The notes beneath the pieces were generated by a model. That model searched no databases. It was not told where the DNA came from and worked only from the letters and a program-made list of their open reading frames with translations. Shown in pieces: positions 8,708 through 18,080 of a stretch of 64,000 bases of DNA. Origin of the DNA: Nannocystis exedens (GTDB lineage: Bacteria > Myxococcota_A > Polyangia > Nannocystales > Nannocystaceae); contig NZ_NETK01000001.1 of the NCBI RefSeq assembly GCF_002343915.1, forward strand, positions 8,880,001 through 8,944,000, in the 5' to 3' direction. Made by a program: the position numbers and the translations under genes. Every line of letters starts with the position of its first letter. The first letter of the stretch is position 1.

Positions 8708-11047
8708 TCAGCGGCCGAGCTCGGCCGCGCGGGCTTCGGCCAGCTCCCACATGCGAATGTAGCCCTCGGCCGAGCGGAACAGCGGCTCGAGGTCGGCCTC
8801 GTCGACGGCGTCGCGGCGGGCGTCCTCGATGAGCTCGGGCAAGAGGCCGATGTGGGCCAGGCCCTCGGTGTTGAAGTCGATCTCGCGGTTGCCGACCCTG
8901 GGCGGGGTGAATTCGACGTCGCCGGCGAACGAGGAGAAGGGATAGGTGACGGGGTCGGTCTGCGGGGTCGGGCACACGCCGTCGCCGAAGCGCGGGCCGC
9001 GGGCGCCGGCGAAGCCGTTGAGGTCGAAGCCGAAGCCCTCGGCCGGGTAGCCGCCGTTGTCCATGATGAACTGAATCTTGTCCTTGAAGCCCTGCACGGT
9101 GGCGCCGGGGGCGTCGCCGCGGCAGATGCCGAAGCCGCCGGCCGAGACGCCGCCGAGCTCGTAGAGGACGCCGCCGTTGTTGCGCCCGTGGCTGCCGATC
9201 GGCGGGTAGCCAACCTCCTGCAGCATCTCGTAGGCGCGCACGTACGACCACTGCGGGAGGTGGTCGACCTCGATGATCATGCCGCGCGCCATCATCTGCC
9301 GGATCATGTGCTCGCCCAGCGCGGTGAGGGTGGCGTTCTGACAGTAGGCGCCCTCGAGCGCGGGCTCGGTGATCTGGCCGAGGTACATGCCGGTGGTGGT
9401 GAGCGGGGCGGTCGGGAACTTGCTGTTGTCGACCGGCGCGGGCGAGTCGTAGACGTCGCGCGGCATGTTGAGGCCGCCGAAGTTGACGTTGCCGCTGTCG
9501 AACCCGCCGACCTGGGGGTCGGGGCAATCGAGGGTGAAGTTCGACCAGTGGCCGCTGTTGGCGAAGTTGCCGAGCTCGATGAAGGCGCGGTCGCCGTCGC
9601 CGGGCGAGAACTTGTTGTCGTACTTGTGGACCGGGAAGATGGCCCGCACGCCGAGGTCGTAGTAGTGGTCGAGCTGGGCCTCGACGTAGGCCTCGTCGCA
9701 AGTCGGGTCGCCGTCGCGCGGGGTGAGCTTGCAGTCGAACAGGTTGGAGGTCTCGATGCCGAGGATCACCGCGAGCTTGCCCCCGGCGATCACCTCGCGC
9801 GCCTCGGCCGGGGTGTGGACGACGCGGAACCACCCGAGCCCGGGCCCGCCCGACTGAGCGTCGATGTAGCGCTCCATCGCGTAGGTCTCGTCGATGATCC
9901 GGTCGACCGCGGTCATGTCGTCGCAGCCGTAGCGGCTCTTCTGGATGCCCTCGCCGATCATGAAGTCGCAGATGATCGCGTTGGTGGTGGCGTGCTGGAC
10001 GACGAGGCGCAGGCCGGCGAGGTAGGCCCGCTGCAGCCACAACCAGTACTGGGTCTGGTGGGTCGAGCGCCGCGGGCCGTCGGGCCACTCGGTGAAGTCG
10101 GGCCAGCCGGCGGTGGCGTGGTTGTCCTCGCCGAGCTGCTTGGCGACCAGGTCGGGCAGGAGGCTGGCGAGGTCGGCCTCCTCGTTGCCGGAGGCGTCGA
10201 AGATGTAGCCGAAGAAGTCCTTGCGCCCCATGTCGCCGTGGGAGATCGAGCAATCGGGGAGGGCGTGCGCGACGCCGAGGCGGTGGTAGGCGCCGCCGTG
10301 GAACAGGCCGCCGCCGCCGAAGGCGTAGTTCGAGTGGATGTGCGAGTGGGTGTCGACGATGCCGTAGAGGTCGCCGTCGTCGAACATGGTGCGGGTGATC
10401 TGGCCGGTGGCGTCGAGGGTGAGCTCGGGGTGCGGAGTGCAGCCTTCGGCCGGCTCGAAGGTCACGGGCACGCCCTCGTCGGCGAGCGCGTCGGCGCCGA
10501 GCAGGCGATCGTTCCGCCGGTTGCGCAGCTGGTATTGCGACCAGTCGACCACCGAGGTCTCGAGCGTCCACTCGGCGCCCGAGACGTAGGTGTCGTCGAT
10601 GCGCGTCACGTCGGACTCGAGCTCGGTCTGGCGCACCAGGGGGCCGTCGTCGGACACGAGGTAGCCGCCGTCCTGGTCGTAGAAGAGGTAGGTGCCGAGG
10701 TCGGCGGCCTTCATGAAGAAGCGGGCGGCGCCGGCCTTGTCGGCCGCGAAGGCGAAGCTGGTCGGGTCGCCGGCGGCCAGATAGCGGTCGCCGCTGCGCA
10801 GCGAGAAGCAGCCGCCGGCGAACTGGTAGGTGTCGAGCATCGGCGGCTCGCCGGTGGTCTCGCCGGTCTCGCCGGTCATGCCGACGGTGGTCGTGGGCAC
10901 GGTGCTCTCACCGGTCTCGCTCGGGTCCGTGCCGCTGCTGGTATGCTGCGTGTCGCTGGCCTCGTCGTTGGCCGAGGGAGCGGTGGAGCAAGCAATCAGC
11001 GCAGTCAGGGTCCACGGCACGAAGTAGAGGTGGCGCACGATGGCCAT
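8708..11047 (-). CDS. Large amidohydrolase/dipeptidase-like lipoprotein
   Basis: A 779-aa protein. The leader ends LTALIAC, a lipobox, followed by a Ser/Thr/Glu linker with repeated TGET. A beta-trefoil-like segment (GGCFSLRSGDRYLAAGD ... YLFYDQDGGYL) covers about residues 70-190. The rest is a metal-dependent TIM-barrel hydrolase: VDTHSHIHSN supplies the first HxH pair, and later candidate ligands lie in QHATTN, GIETSN, EVDHLP and IGSHGRN. The arrangement recalls membrane-dipeptidase (M19) and related amidohydrolases, but the barrel is longer than usual. It probably acts outside the cytoplasmic membrane on an unknown amide substrate. I chose the ATG at 11047 because the leader begins there. 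Confidence 0.75.
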   Translation of the reverse strand: MAIVRHLYFVPWTLTALIACSTAPSANDEASDTQHTSSGTDPSETGESTVPTTTVGMTGETGETTGEPPMLDTYQFAGGCFSLRSGDRYLAAGDPTSFAFAADKAGAARFFMKAADLGTYLFYDQDGGYLVSDDGPLVRQTELESDVTRIDDTYVSGAEWTLETSVVDWSQYQLRNRRNDRLLGADALADEGVPVTFEPAEGCTPHPELTLDATGQITRTMFDDGDLYGIVDTHSHIHSNYAFGGGGLFHGGAYHRLGVAHALPDCSISHGDMGRKDFFGYIFDASGNEEADLASLLPDLVAKQLGEDNHATAGWPDFTEWPDGPRRSTHQTQYWLWLQRAYLAGLRLVVQHATTNAIICDFMIGEGIQKSRYGCDDMTAVDRIIDETYAMERYIDAQSGGPGLGWFRVVHTPAEAREVIAGGKLAVILGIETSNLFDCKLTPRDGDPTCDEAYVEAQLDHYYDLGVRAIFPVHKYDNKFSPGDGDRAFIELGNFANSGHWSNFTLDCPDPQVGGFDSGNVNFGGLNMPRDVYDSPAPVDNSKFPTAPLTTTGMYLGQITEPALEGAYCQNATLTALGEHMIRQMMARGMIIEVDHLPQWSYVRAYEMLQEVGYPPIGSHGRNNGGVLYELGGVSAGGFGICRGDAPGATVQGFKDKIQFIMDNGGYPAEGFGFDLNGFAGARGPRFGDGVCPTPQTDPVTYPFSSFAGDVEFTPPRVGNREIDFNTEGLAHIGLLPELIEDARRDAVDEADLEPLFRSAEGYIRMWELAEARAAELGR

Positions 11048-11381
11048 GGTATCCGAGAGCCGGCAGCCGGTGTCTCGCACGAACGATGCGCAATGGTCGA
11101 AAAATCAGGACGACACCGCGTGAATTTGCGCATCGGTGCAGGCAGCTCGCGGGCGGTCGTGGCCCCGCGGGCCTCGACCAGTCAGGGAGATGTCTGCGAG
11201 TCGACGATCGCCGCAGACCGCAGTTCTCGGCGACGCGCCGCTGGCCGAAGCGGCTCGCCCGGGGCCGGGTGAGGAGGACTTCCGCGGGCAGGCGCGGGAG
11301 ATCGCCGCGGCGCGGGTCGGCAGCGTCCCCGCGTCCGCAGCGGGCGGGGTCCGGCGGCCACGCGCCGGCGAGGGCGGCTCG
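11048..11381. other. Intergenic region
   Basis: About 330 bp between two co-directional minus-strand lipoprotein genes. It should contain the promoter of the 8708-11047 gene; I see no clear motif, repeat or terminator. Confidence 0.4.
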
Positions 11382-12638
11382 CTACTCGGCCTGGACGTAG
11401 AGCGAGAACGGGAAATTGCCCTGCATGTCGACGAAGGTGGCGTCGGGGACGTCGATCACGAACTCGTGCGGACCGGCGCTCGCGGGCCCCCAGGGGATGA
11501 TGCGGGTGTCAATCACGTCGCCGGGGCACCAGTTGCTGAAGGACTGCCACTCCTCGTCGGATTGCGGGTAGGGCCCGTAAATGCCGTTGGGCTGGGTGTT
11601 GTACGGGCGGAACGGCTCGCACGAGGTCCGCCCGGGCTTGTATTGCAGCACCAGCTCGCCGTCGACGTAGACGTAATGCTCGCGGCGGATGTACTCCTCG
11701 CCGCCGGCGTTGGCGCCGTGGTTCGAGGTGATGAGCACGAGCTGGGCGTTGGCGGTGTCGGCCGGCAGCTCGAAGGTGACGGTCTTGCGGGTGGTGCCGA
11801 GCTCGTCGCTGGCGCCCTCGGTGTAATTGTTGAAATCCTCGCCGATGGCGACGGGCACCAGGTGGTTGAAATTCGGGGCGGGCTGCTTGCTGTCGGTGTA
11901 GAGCAGCAGGGTGCCGAGCTGGGTGTCGTTGCGGCCGGCGCAGCCGGCCACCTCGTTGTTGGCGGCGTAGGGCACGCCGAAGATGCTGAGCTCGAACCAG
12001 AAGTCGTACTCGGCCAGCAGCTCCGGGTCCTTCAAGATCGGCACGAGGTCGCTGGTCTGCCACTCGTAGGGCACCGTCATCGGGTGCTTGTTCATGTCCA
12101 TGAACGGGGTGATGAACCGCGCGACCTCGATGCGGTCGACCTCGGCGGGCACGTAGGTCTGCGCGCCCTTGGGGACCAGCGCGAGGTTGACCCCGCCGAG
12201 CCGATCGTAGTTGTCGCACAGGGCGCCGACGATGACGCCCATCGTCAGGGTGGATTGCACCTTGGCCTGCAGCTCCTCGGTGAAGCGCGTGGCCACCAGC
12301 GAGTTGCTGTGGCGGATCACGCCCTCGGGGATCGGCTCGTCGACCGTGGCGGCGTAGCCGTCGTAAAACACGATGTCCTGCAGGACGGGGAAGGCCTCGG
12401 GCGCGGGCGGCGGCTCGTCGGGGCCGGTGGTGCTGGCGTCGCTGGTGCCGGTGGGCGGCTCGGTCGCGGTCGCGTCGCCGGTGGTGGTGGAGGTGGGCGC
12501 GTCGGTGCCGGTGCTCTCGAGACCGCCGGTGCCGTCGGTCGTGCCGGCGCCTGTGCCGTCATCGGCGCCCCCGGGGTCGGTACACGCAGCGAGCAGGGCC
12601 AATAGACAGACACACGAGGTCGCGCGACGCAGGCTCAT
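11382..12638 (-). CDS. PNGase-F-like lipoprotein
   Basis: A 418-aa product. The leader ends CLLALLAAC (lipobox), then a Thr/Ser/Gly/Asp linker of about 70 residues. The body has two beta-rich halves like the jelly-roll domains of the peptide-N-glycosidase F family: the C-terminal half has VLITSNHGAN, an EHYVYVDGELVLQYKPGR strand pair, a Cys in TSCEPFRPYN, SNWCPGDVIDTRII and GPHEFVIDVPDA. In PNGase F this half precedes deglycosylation of asparagine-linked glycans; in other bacteria similar folds act on unknown substrates. Lipid-anchored glycoprotein processing is therefore plausible but unproven. The ATG at 12638 gives the leader; the longer open frame upstream is Arg-rich and non-coding in character. 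Confidence 0.72.
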   Translation of the reverse strand: MSLRRATSCVCLLALLAACTDPGGADDGTGAGTTDGTGGLESTGTDAPTSTTTGDATATEPPTGTSDASTTGPDEPPPAPEAFPVLQDIVFYDGYAATVDEPIPEGVIRHSNSLVATRFTEELQAKVQSTLTMGVIVGALCDNYDRLGGVNLALVPKGAQTYVPAEVDRIEVARFITPFMDMNKHPMTVPYEWQTSDLVPILKDPELLAEYDFWFELSIFGVPYAANNEVAGCAGRNDTQLGTLLLYTDSKQPAPNFNHLVPVAIGEDFNNYTEGASDELGTTRKTVTFELPADTANAQLVLITSNHGANAGGEEYIRREHYVYVDGELVLQYKPGRTSCEPFRPYNTQPNGIYGPYPQSDEEWQSFSNWCPGDVIDTRIIPWGPASAGPHEFVIDVPDATFVDMQGNFPFSLYVQAE

Positions 12639-13257
12639 CGTTCGAGCGTACCAGAACGCGGGCGCGAGAGCGCGCGCGCGCGAGGCGTCAGGACGTGACC
12701 GGTCCGGCGCGGGGCGGCGGGCGAGGGCGGAGACCGGGGCGGCTCGCCGCTGCGGCGCTGGCTCACGCGCGTGCGGGATGCGGAGATCTGGTGCGCGACC
12801 GCTGACCGCTGGCGGCGACCCGAGGAGAAGGCCGCGGATCGGCGAATGTCGGCACTCGCGGTCGACGGTTCGCGCGGTCGCGTCGTGAGCGTCAGGCCGA
12901 TCAATCGTCTGTCTCATGGGACATGTCGCGGGCACGCGCGATCGCCCCGGAGCGCTCGAGCGGCGTTCGCTGCGATGAACGCTGGCGCTCGCGCGCACGG
13001 CATTTATAGAGGGGAAACAACTGCGCTGCCCGTGGGGACGACGCATGCCCTCGGGGGCGCCCGTACCCTCGGCGCGCATGACGCGTGGTCGCGGGTCGAT
13101 GGTCTCCGGCGCAATTGAACCCGACCTCGCGGTCACTTAGGCGATGGGCCGTCGAACACCCGCGCAGAGCGGCGAGCGCCGCGCTCTCGGCGCCTGCCTC
13201 GACTGTGCGCGGGGCAATGGCGCGAGTTCGGCCGTCCCATATCTCTCGAAGGACATC
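12639..13257. other. Divergent intergenic region
   Basis: About 620 bp between the PNGase-F-like gene and the serine hydrolase gene. It contains CATGGGACATGTC at about 12915-12927, where CATG repeats at 7 bp (half the spacing of the CATG-14 family), and a relatively AT-rich patch near 13000 that could hold a promoter. No gene is supported. Confidence 0.45.
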
Positions 13258-14745
13258 ATGAAACCCGCTTCATTTCTATCCGCAGCGCTCGTCGTCACCA
13301 GCCTGCTCGCCCCGCAGGCGGCGCTCGCCGCCGGCGGCGACCCCAACCCGGTGTGCAGCGATTTCCCGCGCATGGGCCTCGAATACGCGCTCGGCAGCTA
13401 TGCCTCGGTGGGGCTCGACCCGGATCTCGAGGACGCGCTCGACGACCACCTCACCGATATCGTGACCCAGCACCCGGGCGAGACCATCGACCAGATCACC
13501 AAGGGCGCGGTGGTGATGGTCGCCCGCCACAGCAAGATCGTGTATCACAAGGCGATCGGGCTCCGCGACGGCAACACGCTCCTGGGCGGCAGCCCGACGC
13601 AGACGATGCCGACGAACGCGATCTTCGACCTCCAGTCGATGACCAAGCCGTTCACCGCGGCGGTGTTGCTCGAGATGGCGGCCGACGGCGTGATCGACCT
13701 CGACGACCTGGTGATCGATTATCTGCCCGACTTCGCCGACATCGAGGTCGCCGGGCCGCCGCCGACCCTCGCGCTCGACCCGAACAAGTCGAGCGTGACG
13801 ATCCGCGACATGCTGCGCTACATGGGCGGCCTCGACGTCGACTCGGCGGACTTCGTCTACGGCGTCAGCGATCCCTACCTGATGCTGAGCCACGAGCCGT
13901 CGGTGGCGGCGCCCGGCACCTCGGTGCTCTACAGCGACATCACGTACCGCCTGCTCGCGCACCTCGCCGAGGTGGCCTACGCCGACGTCGCGCCGACGCC
14001 GAAGACGTTCCGCCAGCTCGTGTCCCATTACGTCACGGGGCCGCTGCAGCTGGCCGACACCGACTACGAGCCGGTGCTGACGATGGCGATCAAGATGCCG
14101 CGCGTGGCCGGTACGGGGTACTTCTCGCACTACGACCTCAACCCGGCGGTGCCGGCTGGCTACCGCCGCGGCGAGGTCCAGGACGATCAGGACTGGTGGA
14201 CCCAGCGCCACAACGCGATGTTCCCGTCCGTCGCCCCGACCGGGGCCGGCTGTGACGGGCTGTTCTCGACCGCGCTCGACCTCGGCAAATTCGCCCAGGC
14301 GCTGCTCGACAACGGCCAGGTGTGGAACCCGGCCAACTGCGCCTACGAGCCGGTGCTGTCGTCGGCGACCGTCGCCGGGCTCACCCACATCCAGACTGTG
14401 GACGGCGACGGTGACCCGCTCGGCAACCCGAGCCCGACGGCGTGGTGGGAGGACCTGCTGTCCGCCGACAAGGCCTACGGCTTCGAGCTGAACGACGGCG
14501 TCTGGTCGGTCGGCGGCAGCGCGCTCTCCGGCGTGTTCAAGACCGGCGGCGCGGGCACGTTCCTGATCATCGATCCGTCCGAGGACCTGTTCATCGTCGT
14601 CCTCACCAACCACGGCCTGCCGGACATGGCCGACTTCTTGGTGAAGTTCGACGAGATGCTCGAGGAGATCGGTCCGCACCGGATCGCCGACTCGGTCGCC
14701 GACGCGATCACGAGCTCGGGTTCGGGCTCGGGCTCGAGCAGCTGA
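13258..14745 (+). CDS. Exported serine hydrolase, beta-lactamase/penicillin-binding-protein fold
   Basis: A 495-aa protein with a signal peptide ending LAPQAALAA (cleavage near residue 25). The catalytic SxxK motif is SMTK at residues 127-130, preceded by FDLQ as in class C/esterase EstB-type proteins. YSD in SVLYSDITYR takes the place of the YxN motif. The end has a tail of alternating Ser and Gly. Family members are beta-lactamases, D-aminopeptidases, carboxypeptidases or esterases; the substrate cannot be read. An AAGGA at 13249-13253 lies just before the ATG at 13258. The gene stands alone, convergent with the Cys-rich lipoprotein gene, with a hairpin between them (14759-14794). Confidence 0.87.
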   Translation: MKPASFLSAALVVTSLLAPQAALAAGGDPNPVCSDFPRMGLEYALGSYASVGLDPDLEDALDDHLTDIVTQHPGETIDQITKGAVVMVARHSKIVYHKAIGLRDGNTLLGGSPTQTMPTNAIFDLQSMTKPFTAAVLLEMAADGVIDLDDLVIDYLPDFADIEVAGPPPTLALDPNKSSVTIRDMLRYMGGLDVDSADFVYGVSDPYLMLSHEPSVAAPGTSVLYSDITYRLLAHLAEVAYADVAPTPKTFRQLVSHYVTGPLQLADTDYEPVLTMAIKMPRVAGTGYFSHYDLNPAVPAGYRRGEVQDDQDWWTQRHNAMFPSVAPTGAGCDGLFSTALDLGKFAQALLDNGQVWNPANCAYEPVLSSATVAGLTHIQTVDGDGDPLGNPSPTAWWEDLLSADKAYGFELNDGVWSVGGSALSGVFKTGGAGTFLIIDPSEDLFIVVLTNHGLPDMADFLVKFDEMLEEIGPHRIADSVADAITSSGSGSGSSS

Positions 14746-14758
14746 GGCGCTGCCATGA

Positions 14759-14794
14759 ATCGCGGTCGACGGCCGACGAGGCCGCGACCGCGAT
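14759..14794. terminator. Hairpin between convergent genes
   Basis: ATCGCGGTCG at 14759-14768 pairs perfectly with CGACCGCGAT at 14785-14794; the loop can itself fold by GGCC pairing. It lies in the 67-bp gap between the stops at 14745 (plus) and 14813 (minus), and could terminate both. There is no U-tract. Confidence 0.55.
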
Positions 14795-14812
14795 CCGGGG
14801 TGGCCGTCGCCC

Positions 14813-15340
14813 TCAGCGGCTGGCCTCTTCGGGGGGCGAGGAGAGGATCTGCAGCTCCTCGCACACGCCGATGCAGTCGACGCCGCTGTGGGTCGGATCG
14901 CAGTCGTCGTTCGGGTCGTCGATACACACCTGTCCCATGGGACATTCACCGCCGTTCGGCCCGCCGCAGTGGGCGATCGGCGGCATCAGGCAGATGCCGA
15001 GGCAGTCGGCGCCGCCGGCGTCGGGGTCGCAGCTGTCGCTGGGGTCGTCGACGCAGGGCTGGTCTCCGGGGCAGTCGAAGCCGGCGAGGCCGCCGCAGGC
15101 GACCGGATCGGCCGGCTGACAATGCCCGGGGCAATCGTTGTCGCCCTGATCAGGAGCGCAGTCATCGGCGCCGTCGTCGCGGCAGACGAGCCCTTCGGGG
15201 CACAGCAGACCGACGGGGCCGGCGCAGGGGATGAGCTCGGACGCGTCCGCCTTGCGGGAGTCGAGCGAATCGTGATCGCAAGCGAAGCCGAAGGCAAGGG
15301 TGAGCGCGATCCAGGCGAGGTTTTTGTGCTTGGTACGCAT
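14813..15340 (-). CDS. Small Cys-rich repeat lipoprotein
   Basis: A 175-aa protein. The leader ends LTLAFGFAC, then a charged stretch, then three repeats of about 45 residues of the form C-GG-x-x-G-x-x-CP-x-G-x-x-C-x-DD-P-x-D-x-CDP-x-x-GG-x-DC-x-GxC. The even Cys number per repeat suggests disulfide-stabilised modules outside the cell. Similar short Cys-rich lipoproteins are common in myxobacteria and have no assigned function; a protease-inhibitor-like (Kazal) role is only a guess. The ATG at 15340 begins the leader. It contains the palindrome TGTCCCATGGGACA (14931-14944), probably coincidental with the coding of CPMGQ. Confidence 0.8.
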   Translation of the reverse strand: MRTKHKNLAWIALTLAFGFACDHDSLDSRKADASELIPCAGPVGLLCPEGLVCRDDGADDCAPDQGDNDCPGHCQPADPVACGGLAGFDCPGDQPCVDDPSDSCDPDAGGADCLGICLMPPIAHCGGPNGGECPMGQVCIDDPNDDCDPTHSGVDCIGVCEELQILSSPPEEASR

Positions 15341-16295
15341 GTTTTTTCCCTGACCCGGCCGGGGGCATCGGCCACGCGAAAAGCGAGCGGGGATCGGGCG
15401 CGAGCGGCCGTATCGCGGTGAGAGGCCGAGATAACGGCGATAGTCCGGGCGCGGGTCGGCGCATTGCCGCGCAGGCGCGCGTGTAGACAATCGCGTGAGC
15501 GCAAAACACGCGCGTGGGACATCGATGCACATGCAGCGAGCTCGAGCGCGAGGCGAATGGCCGGTCGCAGCGGCGAAGCGCAGGCGCCGAACGGCGGCGC
15601 GATCGCGAGTGCTGCGATTGCGGGCGAGTGACAGGATCGAAGGATTCGCGGTGTTTGCTGCGAATGCCGCCGAGCCGACGCTCGCGCGCGAACGAGGGCC
15701 ACGCAGCCGGTGGTGGGATGCTGCGCGACGCAGACGGCCTCGGCGTGGTGGACGTCGGGCATGACGGCGATCCACGGCGACGTCGCGCTCGAGCCGGCGC
15801 CGTGGGACGCGGGGCTCGGTGCGCGGGACGAGGCTGCCGGTGCGACATGGTCGCGGAGACAGATCGCCGGCGCCGCGATGGCGTGATGGAAGAGACAGGT
15901 GAGGGCGCCAAGGACGGGGCGGTCGTGCGTGGCGCGGGCGGATCGCGTCGCCGCGACCTCGCGCTCCGCCGGATCGGCGCGGCGTGAGCACGCTCAGGTC
16001 GCCGGGCCGAGCCGGGCTCGAGCGCTCGTGCCGGGTGCCGCTCGGGATGTCCTCCTCGGGCAGGCGAGAGTCGGCGGAGGATGCGCGAGCGCCTGATCGA
16101 GAATTTCGGGCGCCAGGAGCCCTTCCGAGGCAATGCCGGCGCACGGGCGCGCGAGCGCGGGGGCGGGCGAGGGCGATGGCGCGCGGGAGCGGGGGCGGCT
16201 TCCCTGGCGGGGCCCTGCCGGCGATGCTCGGCCGGCCCGAGGCCCGCGAGCGCGCGAGGTGAAGCGCGCCGGGATTTCGGAGTCTGAGGACGGCG
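15341..16295. other. Long non-coding or unassigned stretch
   Basis: About 950 bp with open frames on both strands that are Arg/Ala-rich, overlap each other and show no signal peptide, motif or family resemblance. I do not support a gene here. The left end should hold the promoter of the Cys-rich lipoprotein, the right end that of the DUF4403 lipoprotein. Confidence 0.45.
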
Positions 16296-17987
16296 ATGCT
16301 CCCGACACCCAAGCTCACCTTCGCGACGCTGCTCGCGTTCCTCTGCAGCTGCACCATCGTTCGAGTGCCGTATTCAGGGCCGAGTTCGCCGCCGAGGGGG
16401 GCGGCGGGCAAGCCCAAGCCCGCGAAGAAGCCGAAGCCGAAGCCGGCGAGCCAGACCCCGACCAAGAAGCCGACGCCGAAGCCCGCCAAGCCGCCGTCGG
16501 GCGCCGGCAAGCCGGCCAAGCCGAAGCCGCAGCCGAAGCCGCCGGCTCCGCGGCCAGCCCCGAGGCCGGAAGAGCCGCCGCCGCCGAGCGTGCGCGAGGG
16601 GACGCAGATGGTCGTGCCGCTGCGCGTCGACTTCGACGAGTCGGTGAAGAAGGTCGACAGCCTGATCCAGAAGACCATCACGCAGGACTGGCAGGTGGTC
16701 AGCGACCCGAAGTCGGCGACCAAGATCGAGGTCCGCTACACGGTCTGGCGCGACCCGATCAAGGCCAAGTTCGACGACGGCCGGCTGGACGTGACCGCGA
16801 GCGTGCGCTACGCGGCCGATGTGCGCGCGTCGACGAAGATCGGCAAGCGGGTCATCTGGATCACGAAGGGCGAGACGTGGGGCACGAAGGCCGAGCCGCA
16901 GAAGGTCGCGGCCAAGTTCCACGCCGACTTCAAGATCGAGGACGACTTCCGCGTCACCGCCGACGCCAAGCTCGACGACATCGACTTCGGGCCGGCGCCG
17001 AGCGGGCAGGTGTGCGTCAAGGCGCTGGCGAAGGTGTGCATCAGCAAGGAGACCGTCGCGCCGATGGTCAACAAGAACCTGCAGAAGCAGCTGGTGCCGA
17101 AGATCCAGCAGGCCCTCGACCAGGCCGACGCGCAGTTCGAGAAGCAGCTCAACCTGAAGAAGCAGGCGCAGACGCTGTGGACGGCGCTGCAGCAGCCGCA
17201 GTCGCTGCAGCAGCTCGGGCAGGGCCGCTGCCCGACCGAGGCCGGGGCGATCTGCTCGACCCCGGCGTGGCTGGTGGCCAAGCCGACATCGATCGGGGTG
17301 TCGCAGCCGCGCATGGACGGCAAAGACCTCCGCGTCGACCTCGGGCTCGCCGGGCAGCTGGTGGTGCAGCTCGGCGACAAGCCGGCGGTCAAGCCGACGC
17401 CGCTGCCGAAGCTCGAGCCGGTGACCGACGGGCCGGGCTTCGCCGTGAAGTCGCGCCTGCGCCTGCCGCTCGGCCAGCTCAACGAGGAGCTGACGAAGCG
17501 GCTCGGCAACCTGTCGTTCGGCGGCCGCGGCTCGCCCGAGATCGTGGTGACCTACGTGAAGCTGGTCGACGAGTCGGCGGCGAGGAACTCGCGCCGCCTG
17601 ACCGTCGCGGTCGGCGTCGGCGGGGCGATCCGCGGCGAGCTCAAGCTGCAGGGCGAGCTGACGTGGAATTCGCGGGCGCGCGAGCTGTCGATCCAGGACT
17701 TCGACTACACGGTCGACTCCGACAACGAGCAGCTGAAGAAGCTGTCGGCGCAGCACTACGCGTCGCTCCGTCAGCTGGTGGCCGACAAGGCGCGCTGGAA
17801 GCTCGACACCAAGGCGGCCGCCCTCAGCGACGCGGTGGCGAAGGCGCTCGGGACGGCGCTGGCGGGCCGCCTGCAAGTGGACACCGAGCTGACCGACCTC
17901 GAGGTCGAGAACTTCGACGTCAAGGACGGCGTCCTCGACGCGGCGGTGGCCCTGTCCGGCAAGCTTGAGGTCGCGTACACGCCCTGA
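16296..17987 (+). CDS. DUF4403-type lipoprotein
   Basis: A 563-aa protein. The leader ends LLAFLCSC, giving a lipobox-like Cys, followed by an unusual Lys/Pro-rich linker (about residues 28-95, many PKP and KKP units). The rest looks like the DUF4403 family: duplicated strand-rich halves, each with a VVPLRVDFDESVKKVDSLIQ-like opening, then EVRYTVWRDPIKAKF, ASVRYAADVR and, in the second half, LRLPLGQLNEEL. DUF4403 proteins are envelope proteins related to tubular lipid-binding folds; their function is not established. The positively charged linker could span or bind the cell wall, which is inference. It is followed by a strong hairpin (18023-18062). Confidence 0.78.
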   Translation: MLPTPKLTFATLLAFLCSCTIVRVPYSGPSSPPRGAAGKPKPAKKPKPKPASQTPTKKPTPKPAKPPSGAGKPAKPKPQPKPPAPRPAPRPEEPPPPSVREGTQMVVPLRVDFDESVKKVDSLIQKTITQDWQVVSDPKSATKIEVRYTVWRDPIKAKFDDGRLDVTASVRYAADVRASTKIGKRVIWITKGETWGTKAEPQKVAAKFHADFKIEDDFRVTADAKLDDIDFGPAPSGQVCVKALAKVCISKETVAPMVNKNLQKQLVPKIQQALDQADAQFEKQLNLKKQAQTLWTALQQPQSLQQLGQGRCPTEAGAICSTPAWLVAKPTSIGVSQPRMDGKDLRVDLGLAGQLVVQLGDKPAVKPTPLPKLEPVTDGPGFAVKSRLRLPLGQLNEELTKRLGNLSFGGRGSPEIVVTYVKLVDESAARNSRRLTVAVGVGGAIRGELKLQGELTWNSRARELSIQDFDYTVDSDNEQLKKLSAQHYASLRQLVADKARWKLDTKAAALSDAVAKALGTALAGRLQVDTELTDLEVENFDVKDGVLDAAVALSGKLEVAYTP

Positions 17988-18022
17988 GCGCGGGCGGGCC
18001 GTGCGTCCGCCTCGCAGGAGAG

Positions 18023-18075
18023 GTCCGAACGGACATGCTTGCAGGGGCATGTCCGTTCGGACATTGTATGGAGTG
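18023..18075. terminator. CATG-14 element copy C forming a perfect 16-bp hairpin
   Basis: GTCCGAACGGACATGC at 18023-18038 pairs perfectly with GCATGTCCGTTCGGAC at 18047-18062 across an 8-nt loop. The same stretch has CATG/CATG/CATT at 18034, 18048 and 18062, the 14-bp spacing of the family. It fills the gap between the stops of the convergent DUF4403 and alcohol dehydrogenase genes, so a bidirectional terminator role is likely. Confidence 0.8.
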
Positions 18076-18080
18076 TAGAT

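Noticed and set aside
8852..11272. An 806-codon plus-strand open frame
   Set aside because: Antisense shadow of the amidohydrolase-like lipoprotein; no leader or family motif.
14931..14944. Palindrome TGTCCCATGGGACA as a CATG-14 family member or operator
   Set aside because: It lies in the coding region of the Cys-rich lipoprotein and is explained by the codons for CPMGQ; spacing is 7, not 14.
13276..14949. A 557-codon minus-strand frame opposite the serine hydrolase
   Set aside because: No family resemblance; the plus strand has a signal peptide and SMTK motif.
15495..15987. Two overlapping plus-strand frames (90 and 157 codons) in the 15.3-16.3 kb gap
   Set aside because: Arg-rich, no ribosome-binding site, no motif and no consistent codon-position bias.
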